The position numbers and the translations under genes are program-made. Below, piece after piece: positions 50,770-61,400 of a stretch of 64,000 nucleotides of DNA (within the stretch, counting starts at the first letter, position 1; every line of letters starts with the position of its first letter). The notes below the pieces were generated by a model that worked only from the letters and a program-made list of their open reading frames with translations, did not search any database and was not told where the DNA came from. The stretch lies in assembly GCF_900116295.1 (NCBI RefSeq), contig NZ_FPAF01000001.1, positions 62,001-126,000 of the forward strand, given 5' to 3'. This stretch comes from Bacillus sp. 103mf. GTDB taxonomy: Bacteria > Bacillota > Bacilli > Bacillales > Bacillaceae_G.

Positions 50770-52008
50770 TCACATTACATTTGTACTGCTCATGTTTTCT
50801 TCTATCGTTCTTTTACGAAGCAAACTTCTTGTTAATAAAAGAATCGGAAATGCAAACATTGAAAGAGTCGCCAAAATTGTAAAAATCACAAAACCACTCT
50901 GATAACCGTAATAATCTAACAGAGCTCCTCCAAACCATGGTCCAATAACAGCACCAATTCCAGAGAACCCCATCGCACCGAAATAAGTTCCCTTTAAATT
51001 TGAAGCTGCAATTTGATCAATAAACACATCTGTCATGGAAAACATTAGTACTTCTCCAATTGTAAATATGATTGTACAAACGAAAACAGCCCACATTGAC
51101 CCTGCAAATCCAAATCCACATAATCCCGCACTAACAAGTAGTGTACCGATCATAATTGATACAAGCGGTGTATACCTTTTACAAGCTTGCACGATTGGAT
51201 ACTGGACGATAACGACAGTAACTGCATTTAATGTTAATGCGTAAGAAAACAACGTCACTCCATTTTCAAATACATGGGAGTTCGCGAAATATTGAGAAAG
51301 CGTTGATGAAAATTGCGCATATCCTGCTGTACTAATAATAATTCCAATTAACGCAACTAAAAAGACAATGTCTTTTCTTATAATGTGCAAAGAATCTATA
51401 AAAGTAGCTGCCTTTTTCTCTTCTTTTTTTCCTTCTTCAATATGATACTTTCGAAACTGTACTACAAGCACAATTGCATATAGAACATACACAACAGCTG
51501 TTATAAAAAATGGCATTGTTGATTTTGCACTGCCAAGCTGAAGACCAATAAGCGGTCCGATTGCAAATCCGACATTAATCGCACCATAGCGCAAGTTAAA
51601 CACCATTAAGCGATGCTCTGGCTTTGTTAAATCGGATAATAAAGCACGGGACGTTGGTTCAAAAAATGAACGGCACATCCCATTTAGTGCATTTAGCAGG
51701 AAAAATGCAACAACATGCTCCGCAAATCCAAATCCAATGAAGACAAGAATCCAAACAAAAATAGAGGCTAACATAATCTTCTTTCGCCCATAACGATCTG
51801 ATAAATTTCCGCCAATAAAACTTGCGAATACACCAACTAATGCGCTCGTTCCAATAATAGCTCCTGCAACTCCAGCTGATATTCCTTTTGCAGTCGTCAA
51901 GTAAATTGCTAAAAATGGAATGCTCATCGATGTTGCAAATCTTGCAAATAATGTTCCAATAATGATATTCATCCCGATTGGATGAATGTTCCTTAACTTC
52001 TCCTTCAT
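50770..52008 (-). CDS. MFS drug/efflux-type transporter
   Basis: A 412-residue MFS protein with 12 helices. The helix 2-3 motif GGNLSDRYGRKKIMLA (motif A) and the helix 4 arginine in NGMCRSFFEPTSRALLSD are those of DHA1 efflux proteins. A long frame runs up to 52098, but that part overlaps the next gene. AAGGTG lies 7 bases before the ATG at 52008, so the start MKEKLRNIHPIG is used. Substrate unknown; it is possibly in one operon with the gene at 52091. Confidence 0.82.
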   Translation of the reverse strand: MKEKLRNIHPIGMNIIIGTLFARFATSMSIPFLAIYLTTAKGISAGVAGAIIGTSALVGVFASFIGGNLSDRYGRKKIMLASIFVWILVFIGFGFAEHVVAFFLLNALNGMCRSFFEPTSRALLSDLTKPEHRLMVFNLRYGAINVGFAIGPLIGLQLGSAKSTMPFFITAVVYVLYAIVLVVQFRKYHIEEGKKEEKKAATFIDSLHIIRKDIVFLVALIGIIISTAGYAQFSSTLSQYFANSHVFENGVTLFSYALTLNAVTVVIVQYPIVQACKRYTPLVSIMIGTLLVSAGLCGFGFAGSMWAVFVCTIIFTIGEVLMFSMTDVFIDQIAASNLKGTYFGAMGFSGIGAVIGPWFGGALLDYYGYQSGFVIFTILATLSMFAFPILLLTRSLLRKRTIEENMSSTNVM

Positions 52009-52090
52009 CTCTTTCACCTTCTCTATATCTAAATGCAAAGAAAAAGAAAGCTGAAAAGCAGCTTCCTTTGAAAACATAATTTTCGTTTTC

Positions 52091-52483
52091 TTAAACACGA
52101 GCTGTTCGTTTCAGCTCCATATCAATACCATATGTAAACTGTAATTCTTTTAATACTTCCTCTACTGTAATATTCACATTATGTTTATTATTAAATTCTG
52201 CTACACAGTTCTCTACTTCTTCATGTGTATAAGCATATTCCCCAGAAATGAAACTTTTCATATCAAAACATTCATTAATACAAAGTTGAATTAGGAGCTG
52301 ATCATACATAGAAACTATATCTTCTTTTTTCCAAAATAATTCTTTCACATATAATCGATCAAATGTTACACTTTCACGGTTACATTCTTTTAAATGACGG
52401 GTCATTTCATGCAATTCTCGGTATAGTTCAGAAATACTTGTGTTTAGATGAATCAGTTTGCGTACGCCATTTTCATACAACAT
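52091..52483 (-). CDS. Conserved small protein, unknown
   Basis: A 130-residue soluble helical protein without recognised motifs; Cys and His are few. GGGGGTGG lies 6 bases before the ATG at 52483, giving MLYENGVRKL; an earlier start at 52516 has no site. It precedes the MFS gene by 82 bases on the same strand. Confidence 0.6.
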   Translation of the reverse strand: MLYENGVRKLIHLNTSISELYRELHEMTRHLKECNRESVTFDRLYVKELFWKKEDIVSMYDQLLIQLCINECFDMKSFISGEYAYTHEEVENCVAEFNNKHNVNITVEEVLKELQFTYGIDMELKRTARV

Positions 52484-52604
52484 ATCATCCACCCCCGTTA
52501 TGTTCCTTTTTCTCATTATAGCAAGAAAATTCCAAAAAGGAGAATTTTTCTTATGAAATATTAGGAAAATTATACGTATTGTTTTACAATAGAACTATAT
52601 TTGT

Positions 52605-52800
52605 CCATTTTAATTTTTCCACATATAACTCGCTGCTATGTAGAATACAAAAGGACTGCTACTTGCTTTCTCCTTTTGTTTTAAACCTTGCCTGTGGCAG
52701 AAAAAAAGGCCCTGACCGCTTCTATGCATGGCCAGATGCTCTCGCTCACCTAAAAAGAAAGAGTGTTTTTAGGTCGATTTTTTAATTTGTATTTATATAG
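52605..52800 (+). repeat. About 200-base dispersed repeat (copy 3)
   Basis: About 85 percent alike by eye to 30960-31152 over its full length: CATTTTAATTTTTCCACATA, CGCTGCTATG, GGCCCTGACCGCTTCTATGC, ATTTATATAG. The common conserved core and fixed ends indicate an interspersed element. Confidence 0.75.
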
Positions 52801-52823
52801 CTAAGTTTGAAAGGAGTAAGATT

Positions 52824-54032
52824 GTGAATCACAAATTATTTTATGCAGATTCATATTTACAAACATTTACAGCTCAAATCACAAAACAAATACGTGACAA
52901 AGACGACAAAGTCTATGTTGTATTAACACAAACAGCGTTTTATCCAACGGGCGGTGGTCAGCCACATGATACAGGGTATTTAAATCAAATTCCTGTTATA
53001 AATGTAGAAGAAATAGATGGAGAAATTCGTCATTACATTACTGAAGAGATACATGCAGATGAAGTAACGGGACATGTTTCTTGGAAACGTCGTTTCGATC
53101 ATATGCAGCAACATGCTGGGCAACATATTTTGTCCGCTATATTTTGGGATCACTTCAACATTCCAACAATCGGTTTTCACTTAGGAAGAGAAATCGTAAC
53201 AATTGATTTAGAAACTTCTGACCTTTCTTTAGAAACAGCTGAAGAAGCTGCTTATCTTGCTAATCAAATTGTATTTGAAAATCGGCCAATTACAGTTCAG
53301 TGGGTAAATTTAGAAGAAGCAAAGCAACTTCCTTTGCGCAAGGAACCAACCGTAACAGAAAATATTCGTGTTGTTATTATTGAAGATCTTGATTATAACG
53401 GATGTGGCGGTACACATCCAAAACAAACTGGTGAAGTCGGCCCAGTTCAAATCATCAATTGGGAGCGTCATAAAGGAAACATTCGCCTTACATTCGTTTG
53501 CGGCTGGCGTGCAATTGAACTGATGAAGCGCAATCAATCCCTCGTAAAAGATGCCACGCAACAATTACATAGTAAAGAAAACGATATCCCAAGCAAAATA
53601 AAGCAGCTCCTTTCTACTCAAAAGGAAACTGAGAAAGCGTTGCAAGCAGTCAACGAAAAACTCATTCTTGTAGAGGCAAATGAATTGTTACAGCAAGCAG
53701 AAAAAACTTCATTTGGGAAACAAATTGGTGTTAATTTTACAGATCGTTCTATGCAGGAACTTGCAAAATTAGCAGCTATCCTTACAGAAAAAGATGAATA
53801 TGCCATTACATATTTTGTTACACAAAACGGCGAAAACTTACAATGCATTTGTGCATGTGGTCCAGCCGTTAAGCTAAATATGAATATCCTTTTAAAAGCA
53901 GCCCTTCCCCTTATAGAAGGAAAAGGTGGCGGAAATCCAAAAAGCGCACGCGGCGGCGGTAAAGCAACTGTTACAGGCGAAGTATTTTTATCGCACCTTA
54001 TTCATATACAAGAAGAAACACAAGAAGCATAA
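52824..54032 (+). CDS. Alanyl-tRNA editing protein AlaX-L (DHHA1 type)
   Basis: A 402-residue free-standing editing enzyme that removes Ser or Gly from mischarged tRNA-Ala. The N-terminal part resembles AlaRS-like beta-barrel (FYPTGGGQPHDTG, 40-52). The zinc site of the editing core is HAGQHIL (His 98/102) and CGGTHP (about 196). A coiled coil and a DHHA1 domain with GKGGGNPKSARGGG (about 370) follow. It starts at GTG after AAAGGAG (7 bases). Confidence 0.9.
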   Translation: MNHKLFYADSYLQTFTAQITKQIRDKDDKVYVVLTQTAFYPTGGGQPHDTGYLNQIPVINVEEIDGEIRHYITEEIHADEVTGHVSWKRRFDHMQQHAGQHILSAIFWDHFNIPTIGFHLGREIVTIDLETSDLSLETAEEAAYLANQIVFENRPITVQWVNLEEAKQLPLRKEPTVTENIRVVIIEDLDYNGCGGTHPKQTGEVGPVQIINWERHKGNIRLTFVCGWRAIELMKRNQSLVKDATQQLHSKENDIPSKIKQLLSTQKETEKALQAVNEKLILVEANELLQQAEKTSFGKQIGVNFTDRSMQELAKLAAILTEKDEYAITYFVTQNGENLQCICACGPAVKLNMNILLKAALPLIEGKGGGNPKSARGGGKATVTGEVFLSHLIHIQEETQEA

Positions 54033-54051
54033 ATAGCTTCTTGTGTTTCTT

Positions 54052-54639
54052 TTATATGTGAAGACTCTTCTCTTTCAGAATATGAAGTAACTGATGATAA
54101 GAATCAATATAATAATCTGCGTCTTGAATTATCTCGTTTTGAAAAGCACATGTTGTGATTCCTAGTTTTGTAGCTGGTATAATGTCTAACTCACGATCTC
54201 CCACGACAAAATTAATAGAGTGTTTCTTTTGCATATGGATATATGCTTCCGGATTCGGCTTTTTAGGAAATCCATCTTCCCATCCAATAATTTCAGAAAA
54301 GTAGTGTAACCACCCATAATACTCTAAGATCCGCAGTACTTCCTGCCTCGAATTATGCGTTACAATGCAATTGCAATTCGCTCTTTGTAATACTCCTTCT
54401 ATTCTAGGAAACAGTTGATATTCTGATGGATGCAAAGACCTTTCCATTTCTAATATTTGATCAATTTGTTGTTGTCATAATCCATAGTATTTTACTACAT
54501 GTGTAAATAAAATCTTTAAATGGTTCATAATTTCATCTTCATGTATATTTTCTTCTACAACTCTTTTAAACATACGTATAAATACACAATAACTATCTAC
54601 TAAGGTACCATCAAAATCCCACAATATATTTACATTCAT
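54052..54639 (-). pseudogene. HAD-family phosphatase with in-frame TGA
   Basis: From the ATG at 54639 (AAGGAGAG, 5 bases upstream), MNVNILWDFDGTLVDSY opens a phosphoglycolate-phosphatase-like HAD enzyme. After 54 codons the frame is cut by TGA (54475-54477), then continues without shift: QQQIDQILEMERS, VTHNS (motif II), PKKPNPEAY (Lys), VGDRELDI (motif IV). Total is 195 codons. Everything except the stop looks intact. A shorter product could start at Met54447 but would lack the catalytic DxD. Confidence 0.8.
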
Positions 54640-54667
54640 ACGCACTCTCCTTAGGATGTATAAAGTC

Positions 54668-54745
54668 CATGCCCATCAACTTAAGATTTTAAAGTACCCC
54701 CAAGATGAAATTTTTCTCGCCAAATTTATTTAGGATAATTAAGTT
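54668..54745 (+). mobile_element. IS231-type terminus, solo
   Basis: CATGCCCATCAACTTAAGA matches the IS231 terminal inverted repeat as I recall it, followed by TTTTAAAGTACCCCCAAGATG as in the mini-element at 10139. There is no transposase gene. The rest of 54640-54913 is empty. Confidence 0.6.
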
Positions 54746-54913
54746 CACTTTTTTGGTTTTTGTTCACGAATAATAAAGTTGTTCAAAATAAAATGGATAC
54801 TAAGAGATTTAGTGTCGTTTTTTCTATATCGTTTATAATGATTATATAGAATATTTGGTAATTGATATTTAACACAAAGACAATAGTAAGAATTAAAAAA
54901 AGGAGAGGTATTT

Positions 54914-55222
54914 ATGGACATTGATTTATTAGTAAATCGGCCAGAGCATATAGAAGATGTTACTAAAATGGTTTACAAAAAATTTGTTATACCAACTAGT
55001 AGTAAAAAAACATATGAAGAAGTTGTCGATTTTTTTAAGGAAACATACGCAGATATATTTCCAATTACTTTTATAACGAATGTAGATGGTCAATGTGTAG
55101 GGACAGTATCAGTATTTGGAGACTTATCTAAAATTGAAAGGAGTGAAATGATTGAAACACTGTTCGGTTTTGTGCTAGCATGTATTTGTGTGGTAGATAT
55201 GGCATATGACTTTCTAAAATAA
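54914..55222 (+). pseudogene. GNAT acetyltransferase, 3'-truncated
   Basis: MDIDLLVNRPEHIEDVTKMV then PITFITNVDGQCVGTVSVFG is the N-terminal half of a GNAT protein (up to strand beta 2-3). After LSKIER the frame becomes unlike a GNAT (ACICVVDMAYDFLK) and ends; the acetyl-CoA loop is missing. A scrap of an IS231-type end (GGGGCATGACAACATCGCC, 55243) follows. AGGAGAGG precedes the ATG. Confidence 0.6.
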
Positions 55223-55267
55223 CTCTATAAAACAACTAAAAGGGGCATGACAACATCGCCATCCCAT

Positions 55268-55311
55268 CTTTTTGTATTAGTAGTTATTGTTATACCTACT
55301 AATACAAAAAG
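55268..55311 (-). terminator. Terminator of the alkaline phosphatase gene
   Basis: CTTTTTGTATTAGTAG and CTACTAATACAAAAAG pair exactly around a 12-base loop. Confidence 0.85.
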
Positions 55312-55344
55312 GGGAAATATGGATAGTAAACATATTTCCGAATT

Positions 55345-56661
55345 TTAAAGCTTAATTCCAGATGCTTTTGCAATTAATTTTGGAAGGTCTGTATTATCAT
55401 GTAACCCTCTAAACCATTCAAAATTCGGACCAAATGCATATACGGGATTATTAACACCTGTATGCCCAATAGTTGTCCACCCTATTACTGCATGTTCACT
55501 AATGATATCATTAATAGTCGGTTTCATATCTGCCGATTCCTTAATTCTTTTTATTTCTTGATCATTTAAATCAATATTTGCATACTGTTTTAACACTTCT
55601 TGTATGTTACTTTTTTCATTATTGATTTGCTTGGTCATAAAATCCCCTGAAGCATTTACATTACGCAAGATTTCAACATGTGTAGCAAAGACGCTTCCTC
55701 TCCCAATTGATAGCCCTCCAGTATCATGATCTCCCGCTATAACAACCAAAGTTTCTCCATCTTTTTTTGCATAATCAAGAGAAACTTTTACTGCTTTTTC
55801 GAATGCCTCAACTTCTTTCATAGCTTTTGCAGCATCATGCTCATGACCCGCATCATCTATTTGACTACCTTCCACCATAAGAAAAAATCCATTTTCATCT
55901 TTTTTTAACGTATTCAGAGCTAATGTTGTCATATCTTCAAGGCTTGGCTGATTGGTGTTTTCCCGATCTAATTCAGGTGACATTGCTTCATTAGCGAATA
56001 AACCTAATATTTTCCCTTTTGTTTTAGCTTTAACAAGCTGTTCATGCGTATCTATTAATTGATATCCTTTTTTTTGTGCCTCAGCAATTAAATTTCTTGT
56101 TGGTTGCTTTCCCCCTTCTGTTACAGGAAGAAAAAATTGTTTTCCTCCCCCTAAGAGTATATCAACATTGTTATCTACTATTTGAGTTGCAATATCCACT
56201 TCTTTAGCACGAGAAACTACATGAGAAGCAAAAGTTGCCGGGGTAGCATCAGTAATACTTGCTGTTGCAACTAATCCCGTTGATTTCCCTGCTTCTTTAG
56301 AAGCTTCAAGAATTGTTTTTAATTTCTCTCCTTGAGGCGAAACACTTACCATATCATTATTAGTTTTTACTCCCGTTGCCATTGCTGTTCCTGCTGCTGC
56401 CGAATCAGTCACTTGCTGATTTGCAGGATGTGTACGAATCATTCCAACAAGTATTTGATCCATCACTAAACCTGAACCTTTATACCAATAGTAACTGCTC
56501 GCATAACCTGCTGAAAAACCATCCGGGATTAAAAAGATTACATTTTTAACTTTCTTATTTACATTTCCATTTTTTGCAGATACTTTTTTATCAAAATGAA
56601 AATAAACTCCTGAAAATAATAGGCTAACTCCCAATACAATTGTTGCTACTTTTTTAAACAT
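55345..56661 (-). CDS. Secreted alkaline phosphatase
   Basis: A 438-residue PhoA-family phosphomonoesterase. A signal peptide (1-29, ending VSAK) precedes IFLIPDGFSAGYAS (first metal Asp), the nucleophile region DSAAAGTAMATGVKTNN (Ser about 89), SQIDDAGHEHD (metal His/Asp) and VIAGDHDTGG plus GWTTIGHTG near the end. It releases phosphate outside the membrane. GGAGG precedes a double ATG; the second, at 56661, has the better spacing. It is single, and phosphate-starvation control would be usual, but I saw no clear Pho box. Confidence 0.9.
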   Translation of the reverse strand: MFKKVATIVLGVSLLFSGVYFHFDKKVSAKNGNVNKKVKNVIFLIPDGFSAGYASSYYWYKGSGLVMDQILVGMIRTHPANQQVTDSAAAGTAMATGVKTNNDMVSVSPQGEKLKTILEASKEAGKSTGLVATASITDATPATFASHVVSRAKEVDIATQIVDNNVDILLGGGKQFFLPVTEGGKQPTRNLIAEAQKKGYQLIDTHEQLVKAKTKGKILGLFANEAMSPELDRENTNQPSLEDMTTLALNTLKKDENGFFLMVEGSQIDDAGHEHDAAKAMKEVEAFEKAVKVSLDYAKKDGETLVVIAGDHDTGGLSIGRGSVFATHVEILRNVNASGDFMTKQINNEKSNIQEVLKQYANIDLNDQEIKRIKESADMKPTINDIISEHAVIGWTTIGHTGVNNPVYAFGPNFEWFRGLHDNTDLPKLIAKASGIKL

Positions 56662-57156
56662 CATCTCTCCTCCAATTAAATATAAATCAATTGATTATTG
56701 ATCTAATAAATAGCTTCATTAAGTATAAATATTTCATTCTCTTCATACTTGCCCTCTTGTTTAGTAGATTCGTATTACAATTCATAGTATAGAATATGCT
56801 ATTGTAAATATGAATAACTCTCACCTAATTTTGGCTTTTTATATATTGAGAAAGTTTTATTCTTACTTAATCTTATCTCGAAGTACCCTTATAATAATTC
56901 CTTTAGTAGAGCTTATTTCTTTTACAATTCTTATAAGAGAGAAACATTTATTTATATAAACAAATAAAAAATACTTACTTATGTGAGTGGAGTACCTCCA
57001 GTAATGGGGGATGAGAAAGGTCCATTATCCAGGAAAAATAAACTGGAAAGGAATTAAAATAAAAAACAAACATAATTCTAATATACGCATATAACGAATT
57101 AACATCTGAGTGAATTGGTAACAATAGCAACGTTGAAACAAACAAAAAAGGTATAA
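56662..57156. other. Gap without a recognised gene
   Basis: AT-rich DNA holding the alkaline phosphatase promoter. Around 56985-57020 the words GAGTGGAGTACCTCC and GTAATGGGGGATGAG recall a degraded bcr1 hairpin. Nothing else is seen. Confidence 0.3.
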
Positions 57157-57456
57157 GGTGTTCTTCTTTATTCTAATCAAGGAAATATTTATATAGCGAA
57201 AGCATTTCAAGTCTCAAAAAACAACAGAATGATTACAAGCACATCATAAAAAGGAAATTTGTATAATAACACCGTAATAGAAGATTTCTTAAAACATTTG
57301 AAAAGTAAAGCTTTTTATTCACCAAAAATAACAAGAGTATCTAACATAGTCGTGCGAAAGAGTGTACTAGCATACATTCATTACTACAATTGTATGCTAA
57401 TTCAAGAGAATTTAAATTACCTGTCCCCTAAAAAATTTAGAGAACAGGTAGTTTAG
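57157..57456 (+). pseudogene. IS3-family transposase OrfB, C-terminal remnant
   Basis: The frame reads YSNQGNIYIAKAFQVSKNN, a TAA, then GNLYNNTVIEDFLKHLKSKA, FYSPKITRVSN and LNYLSPKKFREQVV. This is the end of the IS150-group OrfB integrase (DDE region: the last catalytic Glu is at VIEDF). An in-frame stop and the missing front show decay. An OrfA scrap stands at 76. Confidence 0.75.
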
Positions 57457-57478
57457 TCTTTTTGACAAGCACCCTATT

Positions 57479-58489
57479 CTATTTTGTTAATGCCGTAAAA
57501 TTAAAGTCCGTGATAGGAGTTTGATTCTCTATTTCATCTTTAAATCTAGCAAGCATATCTTTTTCTTCTTGGCCAATTGTATCAAAATCAAAAGCCTGAT
57601 GTAATAATCCATAGATGAGCATGTGACGTAAACGTAGAAAATCAGGAATTCTCTCTAAGGAATTTAAATCCAGCTTATTGTGTTCTTCATACCCTTTCAG
57701 AAAATTACGCATAAATTTTTCCGTGAACGCTGCCTTATCTTCATATGGAATCACTGGGTACCATAAAACATTGTATAATAGAATGCTAATGTCATTTACA
57801 AACCAGTTGTAGCCTACATCATCAAAATCAAACATGGTAATTTTACCATTATCCCAGCAAAAATTACCGTGATGCAAATCCGCATGGACTAGCCCATAAT
57901 TATCTCGATCCTTTGGTAATTGACGTAGTGCATCCATTAACTTATCTGCCTGTTGAAAAACAATTGTTTGATCTTTTGGTACGTATTTTCTCAATTTTAA
58001 TTGTTCCTCTTCATCCCACTCTTGTCTTTTATATGCAGAATTACTTAACTGATAGCTTTTTGTTAAACGATGCATGTTACCTGTATACTTTCCAAGCTGA
58101 TAAAATAATTCTTCGTTCCAATCTGACGCCTCTACTTTATGACCTGTGGCTTTCTCATAAACTCTCAATAAAAATGCGCCACCCTCACCTTTTCCATCAC
58201 ATACTTCTTCAATATAATTTCCTTTTAGTGATGGAATTGGTCTGGAAACAGAGAGTCCTCCCTTTATTAAATGGTGAAGCCATTCCATTTCTCCCATAAT
58301 ATATTCAGGTATTCTGCGAATTGTATGAGTAATTTTCAAAATATATGATACTCGATCTTTCGAAAATTCATATACATAATTTTCTGCATCAGCAAGAAAA
58401 TGAGCATCTTCTCTATTAAACCCATATATTTTTGCTGCTTTTTTTATTATCTCTTCTTCATTAAAAATAGCTTTTATATCTTTATGCAT
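57479..58489 (-). CDS. APH-fold small-molecule kinase coupled to the PKS/NRPS
   Basis: A 336-residue phosphotransferase of the aminoglycoside phosphotransferase/choline kinase fold. An N-lobe with a lysine in YILKITH (about 51) precedes the Brenner motif YGLVHADLHHGNF (about 198-210, catalytic Asp in HADLHHGN) and the metal Asp in MFDFDDVGYNW (about 219). Its ATG lies 8 bases inside the end of the PKS/NRPS gene, so the two are translated together. It may phosphorylate the product for self-protection, a precursor, or a tailoring site. A similar fold also occurs in homoserine kinase and CotS, so the target is open. Confidence 0.82.
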   Translation of the reverse strand: MHKDIKAIFNEEEIIKKAAKIYGFNREDAHFLADAENYVYEFSKDRVSYILKITHTIRRIPEYIMGEMEWLHHLIKGGLSVSRPIPSLKGNYIEEVCDGKGEGGAFLLRVYEKATGHKVEASDWNEELFYQLGKYTGNMHRLTKSYQLSNSAYKRQEWDEEEQLKLRKYVPKDQTIVFQQADKLMDALRQLPKDRDNYGLVHADLHHGNFCWDNGKITMFDFDDVGYNWFVNDISILLYNVLWYPVIPYEDKAAFTEKFMRNFLKGYEEHNKLDLNSLERIPDFLRLRHMLIYGLLHQAFDFDTIGQEEKDMLARFKDEIENQTPITDFNFTALTK

Positions 58490-61400
58490 GCTGATTCTCT
58501 CTCCTCATACATTTTGCGAGTCCTCTAATTGTATGTTCCGTCGCAAAATTCATATTATCAACAACCCATCCTTTTTTTTCTATTTCCACTTCCATTTTGA
58601 TAGCTAACAGCGAATTTCCTCCTAAACTGAAAAAGTCTTGGCACATTCCTATTTTATCTAATTTGAGGATATCTTTCCATATATTCATAAGAATTGCTTC
58701 TTGCTCAGTCATTGATTCAACTTCTTGTAAACTGAATTTTTGATTTTTTCTCACTAATAAAGATTGAAGTTTTTCAGGACAATTCATTTCAAGGGCACGT
58801 AAGTATGATGTATGCATAGATTTTTCAGGATATAACACATCCCATTGATAAACTGAACTTTTTGCTAATCGATCCCTTTTTACTTCATATTCAGCAGCTT
58901 TATCCGATTCATCTTGTTTAATCAATGTTATTTTTTTATCTGTATAGTACTCGATATACGGACTATAATCAGGAATATTTTTCACTGCAATGTGATACGT
59001 CGATTGCTCATCCACATCTATCAGATGTATATCGTGTGTATGCATAAATACTTTAAAAGGCTGGTTTTTCCCTGAATCAACATATTTAAACTTTATATAC
59101 TTAAGCTGTTCGTTTCGACAATATTTAGCGATACCTGATAACACCTTACTTTCAATTCCTTTTCCAAGTGCTCGGCAACTTATTAAAAAGGTATCAATGA
59201 ATAAAGTGTCTTGTGCCTGTTTTGCCAGGATCACTCCGATTATCCCCTCATCGCTAAATCGGTCAGTTGATTCAACAACCCATCCAATTCTCCCCTTTGA
59301 ATTCAACTGTTGGCGAAGCCATTGCTCATCATAAACAGCTGGATTCATATTAAACTGATTAACTCTAGCAGTCATTTGAGAAATGCGAGGTAGATGTTCT
59401 TCTACTATACGATTTAAACTGACCTTTAAATTTAGAGTACTGAGAAAATCCTCAACAGAAGCTGCTGTATGAAGAGCCGATTTCCGCTCTTTTTCTGCCA
59501 AGTATCTTTCCGTTCGTTTTTTATCTTCATCAGTCACATGAAAATGATCAAATGCCCATACATGCTCCAAAAACAGAGGAATCGCTTCAGTGCTAGTCGG
59601 TAAAAGTAGCGTAAGGACATCTGGAAGTCGCTGGTTCATTGTTAAACATTGAGCGGGATCATCATCCAAGAAAATAAAACGATCGGTAGATAAGTTTAAT
59701 TCTTTGGCAAGTTCTACAATGTTATCATTCTTTTGTCCCCAGTTAATACGATGATCAACAAAATCACTTCTCTTTAATATCATATCTGGATGATGATCAA
59801 ACACGCTCCATACATCTTCTTCATTGTTTTTGCTACAAAGAACAAGTAGTAATCCTTCCTCTTGTTTTTTCTTTAAAAACTTCTGTAATTCTTGATGAGC
59901 CTTTGTTATTTCAATTCCTTCAACACCAACCTCAGAAACCACACCTTTCCATAATGTATGGTCACAATCAATTGCTGCAACTTTGAACGGCACTTTTAGC
60001 CAAGCAATTAATTCGCGTGCAATTCTCGTTCCTAATGCTGCATAATAATTTTCAGTGAATGGAATATGCGCAGCTTTTTCAGCTTGATAATCAAATACTT
60101 CATCTAATTGATATGTCTCCCTCAATTGACGGAAATCTATAAGATGAATATTTTCAATTCTAGTTAAACCTTCAATCCAGTCTTTCTGTATTCTCTCAAG
60201 CTGTTTCTGGAATTGACCATTAAATATTTCTCTAAGTGGAAGAATTCCAATCAGGTAAGGTACATGCTTTTCTATGTTCTTAATGATATTTAAAAGATCA
60301 AACAAATTCTGTTGTAAATGCTGCATTTTCTCTTTTTCTGATAGACTTGCATCTCCCATTAAATCCTCTAAACGGATCATTAGAAGATTCGCTCCTTTTT
60401 TACGACGAGATAACAAACTATCTTTATTTAATAATTCCTGAAAGACTTGTCCATAGGGAGAAAATTCAATTTCAACATTCAAATCAAACTGTTCTCCCCA
60501 CCATCTAATGTATGGAGCAAGTGGATTAGCTATAAAAGTCGAACTCACAGTTAGTAAAGTTGAGTTTGAAACTTTGTTTGTTTTCTCCCTCTTCTTTTTT
60601 GCTTCTTCCTGTTCTTTCGGACTAAGTATTGGTATATTTTTCATAATTTCTTGAGGCTGATCACTTACTTTTTCAATCAATGAACTGAAATGTGAGACAA
60701 ATGCCTGCATGGATTCTGATTTAAATAATGAACTATTATACTGAAGTACACATTTTAATTCTCCTGTTACCTCTTTAACTACGTCCATTTTCATATCTAG
60801 TTTCGATATACCTTTTGCAAACTCATAAGTTTCAAATTTCATTCCATCTGCTTCCATTTTAATATTTGGATCATATTCATTATGGTAAATCAACATCGTA
60901 TCAAATAAAGGATTGCGGTTTGGTTCGGTCTTAGGACACAATTCTTCAACAATTTGATTAAACGGATAATCTTGATGATCATATGCTTCAAGTAGAGTCT
61001 GCTTTGTTTTCAATACATTATCAATAAAAGATTGTTCTTGATTAATTCGAAGCCTTATCGGTAGAAAATTAGTAAACATCCCAATTGTATGCTCTATGTC
61101 AGCATGACGTCGGCCAGCAACTAAAGACCCAATCATTAGCTCCTGCTGATTTGTATAACGCGAAAGCAAAATTCCATATAATTGAAATAACAGTACATTG
61201 TTTGTCAAGCGATACTGATCACCAATCTGTTCAAGTTTTTTCACGATTTTAGGGTCAATTGTAAATTTGATGGCTTTTCCAAGAAAGCTCTTTTCTGTTC
61301 GTTCGAAATCAAACGGCATTGCTAATTGCGGTACATCAGCTTCAAGTTGCTGAATCCAATATTGCTTTTGTTTATAGAACATATCACTTTGGAAATATGC

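Noticed and set aside
54475-54477. TGA read as selenocysteine in the HAD gene
   Set aside because: Bacillus cereus group lacks a known selenocysteine system, no SECIS-like hairpin was apparent, and this position has no catalytic role in HAD enzymes.
54668-55265. A MIC231-type cassette carrying the GNAT gene
   Set aside because: The two IS231-like ends are in the same orientation and the right one is only a scrap, and the gene is truncated.
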